From: Tetraselmis striata
Lineage: Eukaryota > Chlorophyta > Chlorodendrophyceae > Chlorodendrales > Chlorodendraceae
DNA length: 64,000 bases
Direction of reading: 5' to 3'
Assembly: GCA_006384855.1 (NCBI GenBank)
Contig: VCJN01000509.1
Coordinates: forward strand, 1-64,000
Positions within the stretch are counted from its first letter, which is position 1, and each line of letters begins with the position of its first letter. A program made the translations under genes and the position numbers. Shown piece after piece: positions 1 through 9,719 of the stretch. Under the pieces are notes generated by a model, which made no database searches, was not told the origin of the DNA, and was given only the letters and a program-made list of their open reading frames with translations.

Positions 1-2621
1 TCTCCAGAAAGTTGTCCGTCTCGTAGGTGACGTTGCCGGCGTAGTGGTCGATCGTGAAGGCGGTCTGGCTCAGCTTGGGCTTGGAGAAGCGCGCGGAGCC
101 CTTGATCATGTCGCCCTGGTACAGCTTGAGCGCCAGGTCCGCGGCAGTGGCGGTCGGGAAGCGGCACTGCTCGTCCAGCGTGTCCAGGATGCCGCCGGGC
201 TTCTTCTCGATGAGGTCCAGCACATCCTGGTTGTCCACAAACTCGATGTAGCTCCAGTCAATCTCCTCCTTCTCGTACTCGATCTGCTCCATCTTGAAGA
301 CGTGCTGGTTGAAGTGCTGCTGCAGCTTCTCGTTGGCCAGGTTGATGCAAAATTGCTCAAAGTCGTTCTGCTTGAACTGCTCAAAGCCGTAGATGTCCAG
401 CACGCCCACCACCGCGGCGGCGGCCGGGTCCTGCCCGACCGCAGTGTTCACGCGCTCCACCAGCCAGTCAAACATGCGGCTGTAGATGGTCTTGGTCAGC
501 GAGTCGCGGTTATCCGTGGCGGCCGCCACCGGCAGCGGCGACACGATCGGGCCGTCAAACGTCTGGCGCGTGCGCGTGGTGAGCCCCTTGCGCAGCCCCT
601 CCACGCCCACGCCCAGCAGGCTGGCGCACGCCTGCAGGTGGAACTCCGCGCCCTCGCCGTCGATGCGGCTCGAGTCCGGCTCGCTGCCCTCCGCAAACAT
701 GATGTTGCCCAGGTGCAGCACCGCCGCGACCACCTTGAACACGCTGCGCTGCTCCTCCGACGCAATGCCCACCACCTGGGCGGCGCCGGCGCAGCTCAGA
801 CCCGCACCGCCAAGGCGCTGCCCAGCGATCCTCTACGCACACACCCGCGTCGGGCCACGCGCCACCTCGTCATGCGCGCACCCGAACCCACACCCTTCCC
901 CCACTTTCGCCCCCCTTCCTCCCAGCGGTGACCGCCTCCAGGCACCCATTCATTATGACCAGTCAGTGCACACTGCGAGCCTGCGAACTACAGACCTGCG
1001 TGAAGAGCGGAAGAGAGAAGAGAGAGAGGGGGGGAAGGGGGGGGGGGGGGGGGGGGGGGTCTAGGCAGGCAGGCGGTGGGGCTTGGGCGGCAAGCGGGAA
1101 CCGGAACGGCGCCGTCACGGCCAAGCTGAACACTGAGGCTGCCTCAGTGCTCAGCCTCACTGGACTCTCCTCAAGGGAGAGAGGGCCAGCGGTGCGCCAG
1201 CTGAGGGCAGGAAGCGTCTCATTAGCGCACAGCTCAGGCGCGCTGAGGCACAAGGGGCGGCGCGGTATTGGGGAGGCAGCGCGGTGCGATGGTGGAGGGG
1301 TAGGGAGGCATGGGGGGGGGGGGGGGGGGGGCGCAGTTTGGAGACAGGCGCCTTGATGGTGCGATGCTTAGCCTCCAAACAGAAGGGCAGTCTGCCCCAC
1401 CCACCGCGTCCCGCCCAACTAAGTCCCGCTTCCCCTTTCTCCCCCCCCCCCCCCCCCCCCCCCCCCCAACGGCCTATCCACCACCCACCGCATAACATGG
1501 CCCCTGCCCGCTGAGAGGCAGTGCCCCCAGCACCACCATGACCTCCGCTCATTGACCTACCAAGGAAACCACCCGGCCTGGCGAGGGCATTGACCCCATC
1601 AGCGCAGGGCCCGACCCCCCCCCCCCCCCCCCCCCCCCCGGCCCCCTGCGCGCCCAAATCCCCCCCGCTTGGGCCCACCCACCTTCATCGCGTGCCGCGT
1701 GCGCTTGAACTCCTTGGCGTTGTCCACGCCGTCGAGCTGGAAGCAGGAGGACTGGTTGAGGTAGCGGAACTCGGCGGCGGGGCGCAGGAAGAGCTCCTCG
1801 CGCAGGACGTCGCCCGCGCCCTCGCACAGCTGGTAGAAGATGTGGTAGTTGCGCTCGGGGTCGCTGATGCTGACGAGGCGCGAGCGCTCGAGCAGGTAGG
1901 TGCGGATGGCGGCGCCGCTGATGCGCCAGTTCTTGTCAAACTGGATCTCCACAAACTTGCCGAAGCGCGATGAGTTGTCGTTGCGCGAGGTCTTGGCGTT
2001 GCCAAATGCCTCCAGCAGCGGGTTGGACTCCAGCACCTTCTGCTCCACGCCCTTCTCGCCGTCCTCCTCAGCGCCGCCCTTGGCGCGGCCGCCCATCCAC
2101 GCGAGGTAGTTCATGATCAGCTTGGACGTCTCTGTCTTGCCGGCGCCGCTCTCGCCGCTCACCAGGATGGACTGGCTGCGCCCCTCCTTCACCATCTTGC
2201 GGAACGCGTTGTCCGCGATCGCATAGACGTGCGGCGAGAGCTCCCCCAGGTCCACGCCCTTGTACTCCATCATCATTTGCGGGCCGTACATGTGCGCAAG
2301 GTTCTGGAAAGGGTTGATGGCGATCAGGATGGTGCCGGTGTAGGTGTAGATGTCGTCGAGCGTGTAGCGGTCTGCCAGGTTGTGCAGCACGCCCGGCTCA
2401 TTCAGGTACGCCAGCTTGGTCATGTCCTCCACCGGGCGGCCCGAGTTCTGCAGCGGCGCATCGGCCGCGGGCAGCCGCCGCTCGCCGGCGTCGCCCTCCA
2501 GCGCCACCGTCACTTCCTTGCCGTCCTCATGCAGCGCGCTCACGGTGCCGCACACCCAGGTGTCTTCCGCCGTGAGCACCCACACGGCACTGCCCACGAC
2601 ATGCACAGAGTCCGCGTCCAT
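1..2621 (-). CDS. class XI-type myosin heavy chain, N-terminal motor (partial, off left edge)
   Basis: Actin-based motor ATPase for organelle transport. Exon 1 is 2621-1683 (313 codons from ATG at 2621); exon 2 is 775 to beyond position 1, in phase 0, separated by a GT-AG intron (1682-776). Visible parts: an N-terminal SH3-like segment (about residues 10-55), the start of the head (VEDMTKLAYLNEPGVL), P-loop GESGAGKT (156-163), switch I NDNSSRFGK (214-222) and switch II/relay DIYGFEQF (about 440-447). Wording around the P-loop (ILVSGESGAGKTETSK) and YTYTGTILIAINPFQ is typical of plant and algal myosin XI. About 570 residues are present; the rest of the head, the IQ motifs, the coiled coil and the cargo tail lie outside the window. 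The intron holds two G runs (near 1029-1059 and 1311-1330) and two C runs (near 1440-1468 and 1612-1639, plus strand). Class XI is well supported but was assigned by eye. Confidence 0.95.
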
Positions 2622-4136
2622 CTTGACTGCAGCCGAGGGGGAGAGGGGGAGAGGGGGGAGGGGGGGGGGGGGGGGGGAGCAGCGTCAGCATCGCCTTCAC
2701 CACTATCTCCACCCCACTCCTTGCTGCGGCGCCCAGCCAGGCCAGGCCAGGCTGGGAAGAAAGACACGCCGCGGGGGTTCAGCGGCGGCGCTGCGCCGCC
2801 CAACGGTGCCGGGCAGGGCAGATCTGGCGGATGGCGGATGGCGCCGGCCAGCGCGGCTTTAGTGAGGGGCCTCCGTGGGCACAGAGGGAAGACGCGGGGG
2901 GTCGAGGGCGGGGATTACGCTGAGGGCAGCGCGCTGTGGGCGCTATGGGCCGGCAGTTGCGCGGGCCGCGCGAACGGCGACTGACAAGGCGGTCCAACGG
3001 GGCGGCGGCGTGCGGGGCTGCAATCCAACGGGGTGACCAACAAGCGGTCGGTGGAGTAACCGGTGTGAGGCGGGCGGGGACGCGGGCGGCAGACGCAGGT
3101 AACGTGGGCTCCGCTGCCTTGCTGTAAGCTAGGCGTGTCCCTTTCCGTACCCGCGTCGCCCTGCCCAGGTTGACTCCTGTTAATGCCTATCTGCTCTGTT
3201 TTATTTTGTACGCAGCTGTGTTTCCCGCCCGGAATTCCCCGGAATTTCCCCACGCTCCTGCGAGTTGCGACGACCATATATCATCGCGCCGTCCTGTCCC
3301 ACGGCACCACCTGCCGCGAGGGTCAACGCTGCCCGGGGAAACAAAGCCCAAGCACGTCGGAAAGTTTGGGTCGGCGACCCGGGTCGAGTCCAAGGGGTGC
3401 GGCGGGAGCTGAGCTGGCGGCCACGCGGAGGCGCTGACGGCGGGGTTCCAGTCAGCCGGGTGGATGGCTGGCCTGTGCAGTACATACACGCGGGGAGAGT
3501 GTGGACCCGCGTGCAATTCTGGCGCGCGCGGCAGAGGACCCGGGGGGTGGGGTGACTGCCTGACCCGGCCCCTTGCCACCGCCTGGGGGACCGTACCAAA
3601 GCAGCTTCGGTGCGCCGAGTGGTCCTGCGGGTAAGGAACGGGGAGCGGCCACGCCCCGGGGCAGCGCGGCGGTATGGCCCAACGCTATATCGCAGCCTGC
3701 CGGGGCAGGAGGATGTGCTGGTTGTAGCAGTGCTGGGCAGCCTTGTCGCGCTGGTTGGGCCTTCGCTTGGCGGCAACTAATACCCATACAGCAAGAGCGT
3801 GACACGTAGTACTTTACGCTGTCCTGAGTCTTCCCCGTAGTCCTGACTACCTGTGCCAGATGGACGTGCTCGCTCGGAATCCTCTGAGGAGCAAGGATTA
3901 CACAAGGTTGACTGAGTAGACTACCGGTACCCAGTACTGGAAGGGACCTAGGTGCCTCTGCCCTCTGGTGCCCTGGGTGCCTCTAAGCCTCTTTGTGCCT
4001 GCCTGCTTAGGTGCCTCTCTGCCGCGGTGCCCTACGGGGTGCCTCCGCTGTAGCGACTGCTGGTACTATAGAGAGTTGCTGTGAGTTCTGTATGTAGTGC
4101 GCATTTGTGAAAGCCCTGATGTAATTAAAAATTTGG
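2622..4136. other. myosin 5' flank, no gene recognised
   Basis: GC-rich 5' flank of the myosin gene. It contains a G run near 2660-2677 just upstream of the start, which would lie in the 5' UTR or promoter as C on the sense strand. Open frames at 3187-3805 lack recognisable domains and look like by-products of GC-rich sequence. GC content falls beyond about 3800, where repeats begin. Confidence 0.5.
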
Positions 4137-4149
4137 TACTGGAGAGGTA

Positions 4150-4249
4150 AAAGTAAAGTAAAGTTCGCCCCGGGACATCGGCCGAAGCCGCCCCAGCACT
4201 TGACCTCGTGCGCCAACTGCAGTCGTAGGTCTGGCATAGCCCAGACCAT
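4150..4249 (-). mobile_element. tRNA-derived SINE, copy A (5'-truncated) with target-site duplication
   Basis: This is the 3' part of a short interspersed element also seen at 30195-30439, 44786-45045 and 51228-51455. On the minus strand it holds the shared core (GGTCAAGTGCTGGG then CTTCGGCCGATG) and ends in a TTTACTTTAC-type tail. It sits between two perfect 13-bp direct repeats, TACTGGAGAGGTA, at 4137-4149 and 4250-4262, as expected for target-primed retroposition. The tRNA-like head is missing, so this copy cannot be transcribed from its own promoter. Confidence 0.75.
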
Positions 4250-4288
4250 TACTGGAGAGGTATCCCTAGAATCCGTAGGGATACTGGT

Positions 4289-5462
4289 GTGAATTACAAA
4301 AAGGGCAGTTCCCCAGAATTAGAAAATCAACACAGCAAGCCGCCTAAAAGCGGCCCGCATCCCGCATAAGGCGGGATGGATGAGTGATGCGCACACGGTT
4401 CAGAGTCCGGGCCACGCGAGCACGTGTGTGTGTAGGTGATCCTCGGACGTGCTGTGCAGCTTCAGCAACGGGATGGGAGACGAATCTACGCCGTCTGATG
4501 AGGCAGCGAGCACGCTCTCGAGCGGCCACTAAGCTCAGGACCCCGAGGAAATCTCTTGCGAGCAAGGCCTCCTGGTGAGCCCGGGTGATGCACCGAGTGC
4601 CCCGCGATGAGAGGGCACCCTGGTCCGCAGCCAAGCATGCGATACCACGCACTGTGCGGTGCACCCCCTTGCTCACCTCACCCACTGTGCCGAAGACCAT
4701 GCCCGTGTAATCCGACATATCCAGGATGTCTCGAAGAGGACCCTTCTGTCCGGGCTCTGTGTTGTGCCACGCCGCGTCCCGCGCAGCCAACCCCCGTTGT
4801 ATGTCGCCCAACAGGGAGCGCTCAAACCGATCCACAGCTGTGGCCCGGGGCACCGAAGTGTACTTGACCCCGTACCGCATAGTCTTGAACTCTAGCAGCG
4901 TGGACTTCAAGCTCCGGGGATCATAGCTCCCGGTCACGACGTTGAACACCGGAAGGGAGAGCTCTGCGTCCGGCACTAGGTCCTTGAGTTCATCCCGGGG
5001 TACGGTGTTGCCGAGAGGCACTGCCTGCTGGAACAAGTCATCCACCTCCCGCCGTACCGCGATACCTAGGTCGTGAACACAGTGATCGCGGAAGGCATCT
5101 GCGATAGCGTCGTGCTGTACACGCCAGTGAGCGTCTCCAGGCGCCGGGAGGTTCATGAGCGCGTCGCCGTATAGATCAACAAGGACGGGGTTGTGCTCCG
5201 TCGAGGGCAGAATAATCTGGCACCCAACCACCGGGGCCAAGCACGGGCTAGGCAGAAAGAAGTACCCGGCAGCGACCTCTCGCAGCTCATGCGGAGTCAT
5301 GGCTGTCCGCGCGGTGGGGATGGCCACTGTCCACATGCCTGACGCCGCGTCGAGCTGGTTGAACAAGATCCGTTCCCTACATGTGGCAGGGAGAGCGCAC
5401 ACCTCATTTCGAAGCCGGGAGTTGTTGGCCTGGTCTAGAAATGCCGTCAGCTCCTTTAAAAC
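4289..5462 (-). mobile_element. 5'-truncated LINE, copy 1: C-terminal nuclease-like domain and 3' UTR
   Basis: The minus strand is open over most of this span and encodes the C-terminal part of a retroelement protein also found broken at 11.5-12.3 kb and 17.9-18.6 kb. A PDAEL motif followed about 30 residues later by LLEFKT reads as the PD and ExK halves of a PD-(D/E)XK restriction-like endonuclease; a conserved GMVFGTVGEVS block follows. The insert lies between perfect 16-bp direct repeats (CCGTAGGGATACTGGT) at 4273-4288 and 5463-5478, marking both ends and showing 5' truncation on insertion. The open frame runs past the element into flanking DNA at its N-end (to 5537), so that start is not genuine. 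The family is probably a non-LTR element with a restriction-like endonuclease, possibly Dualen/RandI-like; the clade is an inference. Confidence 0.8.
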
Positions 5463-5688
5463 CCGTAGGGATACTGGTACAGTACTGTACGCCTGTCGTA
5501 TTATGAACCAACCCCACAACAAACTAAAGAGCTGCATGACGGCGGACGTGACAGCACAGAGAGCGCGCGAAATCCGCGCGGCTGGTCATACCACAGCAGC
5601 AGAGATGAAAATACTAGCGACTACACAGGGAACTTCAAACGATCAGTTTCCGGGCAGGTGTGTACTGCTGTGATGGTCCGCAAAATCA

Positions 5689-5770
5689 CGATGACGGCAA
5701 GATTCGAACTTACGCGGGCAGAGCCCAACGCCTTAGCAGGGCGTCGCCTTAACCACTCGGCCACGTCACC
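5689..5770 (-). tRNA. tRNA-Ser(GCT)
   Basis: The 82-nt minus-strand sequence folds as a class II tRNA. The acceptor stem is GGTGACG paired with CGTCATC. The D-arm region is TGGCCGAGTGGTTAAGGC (A box). The anticodon stem ACGCC/GGCGT encloses loop CTGCTAA with anticodon GCT. A long variable arm (GGGC-TCT-GCCC) is typical of serine, and the T-arm has loop TTCGAAT (B box). No intron is seen. It lies between the LINE fragment and an AT-rich spacer. Confidence 0.93.
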
Positions 5771-6858
5771 GAGGTTGGGATGCATGATGACAACACGGAA
5801 TATTTTAATTTATATAATCTATGTATTTTTGTCTTACCCAGGTACCTGTTACTTTGGTTTGGTACTGTGGTTACTAATACTGTACGAGTATTCCTTACCG
5901 AGTTGTTATCTCCTCGACGCTGTATATATATACGCGATAAACATACTATGGCCTAATATATTTCCGGTCCGGTCGACCGGTCGTGCGCCCGGCGGTTGAG
6001 GCGGGACCTCCCTAGCAGCGCAGGCGGGAGGTGGTACCCGTGCAATGCCGACGGTTTGACAGCAGCTACTCGTGGTCGTGACGGCTATTTGATCCCGCGA
6101 GGAATGGCCTGATGAACACTACGAGTCGTCTGTGCATACACAGGCGAGACACCACTCCAGTCGATATCTAATTTCGGGGAGAAAGGAAAACGGCACACTG
6201 GAGGGAATCTGTCAGGTAAGAAAAGGAAATTCCAGCCCCATACCCGGTACATTCAAGTCTAGACCACCGCGCCGTACGTGTTTCAAGAGTTCGTGTTGCA
6301 CTGACGGGGACAGCAATGAATAAGGCCAATACATCATAGTATACGCCAATACGACGAATACAGCAGATCCACCGTACGCGGGTGCCCATCCGGTATTAAT
6401 AATAACACCACGAATAATAACAACCTGCCCTGCCTGCCAGAGGTCCAATACGGACAAAACTATAGCGGAAGTATAAAGAGTGTTGTTATGGGTTGCATGC
6501 AAGCCCACTTTGAGATGTTTTAACAAGTTTGCTTATAGGTGCGTCGCCACGCTTAGAGACGCTAGCGACAAATTCCGCCTACGATAAATTTGATGTGAGC
6601 AGGATCACTGGGATCATGGGGGAATATCATGCTTGCACAGGTATGGAAAGGGATGCTTGAAGAAGCAGCACAAATGCCCCCAAACTGCCGCAGGATCGTT
6701 TACCGGCGTGGCCGGGCTGGATGGATCTTAGTGCAGCCCAAGGGGGGCGGCTCTTGCATTATAGTTTCCGGATAGTTTAAACACCACGGAGTGTTCGTCC
6801 TGTTGGCAGCTTGGCCGCGCTCGCTGGGGCCCCCTGCGCCCTCCACCCCCATCTCAAC
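5771..6858. other. AT-rich spacer, no gene recognised
   Basis: AT-rich spacer between the tRNA gene and the 3' end of the PsbP-like gene. Open frames of 63-113 codons show no domain and are interrupted. The part next to 6858 should hold the 3' UTR of the PsbP-like gene; no convincing minus-strand TGTAA signal was seen. Confidence 0.5.
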
Positions 6859-8026
6859 TCATTGTTCAGGCAGCGGCTTGTCGGTGAAGGCAAAGGTGGC
6901 GAGGATCTGCTGCAGCAGCTTGCCGCCCTCGGGGTCCTTGGCGAGCTCCTCCTCGGATATCTGCAGAAGGGGGTGGGGCAAGGGCACGCGCAAGGGCGGG
7001 GGGGGGGGGGGGGGGGGGGGACAATTAGAGGTACCGCCGCCACGCTTTACGCTCGATATCGGCGGCTGTCGTCATACCCCCAGGCGAAGAGAGAGATCAT
7101 ATATTTAATTGAAAGTACCTTAAGACATACCAGGAATACAGCACCGAGTCTCGGGCTCAATGGCGCAAAACGGTTCATTATTTTTGTGACCCGTGAATCC
7201 AATTGAATGCTACGGTATGGCGCCTGAGCGTCAGCGGCGGGCCCCAGTGCCCTTCCCTCCCGGCCCGCCCCGCCCCGCCAGAAGCAGCGCTCACCTTGCC
7301 GGTGACGGTGATGAGCTGGCGGTTGCTGAACTTGCGCGCGCCGGGGCTCTGCCCCAGGCCCGCGCCCGCCACCACCCACACGTGCTGCGGCTGGAAGCTG
7401 TTGATGCGAAACTCCACAAAGTATAACCTGCCACGCCGCCACGGGGGTCAAACCCTAAACCCCTCTGTCCCCTCCCCTGGGGGGCACACCGAGAGACCTC
7501 CACAAGCGCGCGCGGACAGGGCTACCATGCAACACGATCAGTTTGAGTCCAAATAGCACATCTATACCATGACTCCGCTCCAAAACATCACCTTCCAGTA
7601 CGGTTTATGCCGGCGCTGTTCATTCTGTCAAATGCCGTACCGCAGCCATTTCCTTGGGTTCACGTGTCCCGAAAACAGTCAAACGCGTTGCTGCATCGAG
7701 GGGTGGGTTCTGTGCCTTTGTCGCGGCGGCGAAATCTGGCGTGTCTCAATATAATGCAGTTTTTCCCTCTTCGCATGTGGGGAGGTCAAAAACCAGCTAT
7801 GATGTGCGGGTGAACCCGTCGCGTGGATACGAAATGCAACCATGGATTCAGCACCGCATGTGAACAGGACTGGCACTGTGGGAGACTCGGCAATTGCGGC
7901 AGCCCGGCAGCCTGTCACACCTGCCATCGGCCGCTTCCCCGCAGCTGAGCACCTCGGCTTTGGTGCCTGAAGCCGAGATGAAAGGGGAGGGATGCCGCGG
8001 CAACAGGGAAGACAATGAGAGGGGGG

Positions 8027-8061
<35 letters not shown>

Positions 8062-8167
8062 CAGCGCTGTGGGATAATTTGAGCTTGGTGGATGGGGGCC
8101 TTGGGTGTCTGTCCATTGTTGGCATGCGGTGATTCTCTTGCACCGCCTGCAGCTGCACGTAAGGTGA

Positions 8168-8203
<36 letters not shown>

Positions 8204-9363
8204 ACGCTTTGTGGATGTGGCGGCCGCCGGCACATGGCTCCCTACCTGTGTTGGCGCCCTCCCCCTCCGCGTAGGCCAGCCTCTGCCGCGCGCACGCACA
8301 GGCACGTCATTAGCAGGCACGCGCGGGTGGGGGTCCGGTCCGGCAGGTCCGGGCCCGGCGGCGCACTCACCTTGGCGTACTCCTCGGGCGTCCCCAGCAG
8401 CCGCAGGTCCAGCGCCTTGGTCTTGCCGAGGAACTCCTTCTTGATGATGACTCGCTTGCCGCCGTAGTCCTTGGGCGCGTGGAACTCGTAGCGGCCGCCC
8501 GGCATCTCCAGCTCCCAGCCCTGCGCCACGCCACCGCGTCAGCGCTCTGTCCCGGCGCGCTGTGCCAGGGGCCTGGAGCCGATCGCCCATGGTGGCCTGG
8601 GAGCGTCACCTTGGGCAGCTGCACCGTGATCCCGGACTCGTCGTCCTCAAAGGACTCCAGCTCCACACCTGCGGGCGCTAAAGTATCACACGGGGGCCCG
8701 TCGCCAGGGATGAGGCCCACGCCAGCATCCCAAGATCGGCTGCAGGTTGGGGAGTCGCCTCAACCTGGCTCACCTGCTTTGCCTGCCGCGCACGCCGGGC
8801 TGGCCACCGCGCACAGCAGGGCTGCCCACAGCGATGTGCGCCGCCCCATGGCATGGGAGCTCTCGGCTATGATTGCGGGACACAGCGAGCGTCAGTCCCC
8901 CCCCCCCCCCCCCTCCCCTCTCCCGCGCGCCGCCCCCTCCTCCCACTTACACCTCCGAGATCGGACAGCAAGCTAAGTCCACAAGCACCGAGTGATGCAC
9001 GGCCGGCAGGGCAGCAGGAAAGGCGCTGCATAGAGTTGCAGTCTCGCATGGAGTAGTATAGACACGGGTAGGTGGAAATGATGAAGATGTGCGCAGTATC
9101 ACGACTATTATTCGCAGGCGCTCTCTCCACATACAGGCAAAAGGGGGGGGGGGGGGGGGAGATGCACCTGCGTTCTGTTGGTCGCAGGCGGCGATCCGCG
9201 CTGCCCGAGCGGCCGCCGTGCTGCCTCTCGTGCCGAGCTCCCCCATCGCGGCCCCCCTTGCGCAGCTCCGCGGTGGAGGAGCTCCTCGCCCGGGCGCAGC
9301 GACCGCCACCGGCAGCACCGCGACAGCGCTACCGGCCCGAGCGCGCAGCATTGCCGACGCCAT
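6859..9363 (-). CDS. PsbP-domain protein with plastid transit and Tat-type lumen signal
   Basis: Exons on the minus strand: 9363-9168, 8866-8774, 8668-8610, 8520-8371, probable 8282-8246, one not located, 7427-7295 and 6960-6859. Exon 1 gives an Ala/Arg-rich plastid transit peptide (MASAMLRARAGSAVAVLPVA). Exon 2 adds GRR, a hydrophobic stretch and a PACA-AG cleavage site, i.e. a twin-arginine lumen signal. Exons 3-4 (GITVQLPKGWELEMPGG... LLGTPEEYAK) and the last two (FVEFRINSFQPQ, RQLITVTGK, LLQQILATFAF then stop) follow the PsbP fold, so the product should be a soluble thylakoid-lumen protein near photosystems or NDH. Phases match at all assigned junctions. A gap between 8246 and 7427 needs one more exon entering with one and leaving with two spare bases. 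Which PsbP/PPL/PPD subfamily it belongs to is not clear. Confidence 0.85.
8170..8204. repeat. (TC)n microsatellite in PsbP-like intron
   Basis: A CT/TC dinucleotide run inside the intron region that follows the probable small exon 8282-8246. On the sense strand it reads as (GA)n. Confidence 0.9.
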
Positions 9364-9719
9364 CGTACGCTCCTGAGCAGGGAATCGCTGGTGTGGTGTC
9401 GCAGGATAGCGAGGAATCGCGCACGTCAGGGGATGGTGTGGGGTGGGCGTCGTGTCGGCGGGTCTGCCGGAGGCTGGCGGCGACTGTTTCCGGGGGGGGG
9501 GCGGGGGGTCGTTCCCGCCATCGCACTGCTGCTCTGCTGCTCAACCGATCGCGTCGTCAGCATCGCGCCGCCGCCAAGAAGATGATATTGCGCGCGTCGC
9601 GCGCCGCATCATGATTTGTCCACTGCTTGACGACACTTGCCCTACTAAGTACAGTAACATGAGGCTAATCCTGCTATCAGTATATGATACATATGCGGCA
9701 TGCTTGCCCAACGCACAAG

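Noticed and set aside
44-931. 295-codon plus-strand frame
   Set aside because: It is antisense to the myosin head exon, whose frame is full of conserved motor motifs.
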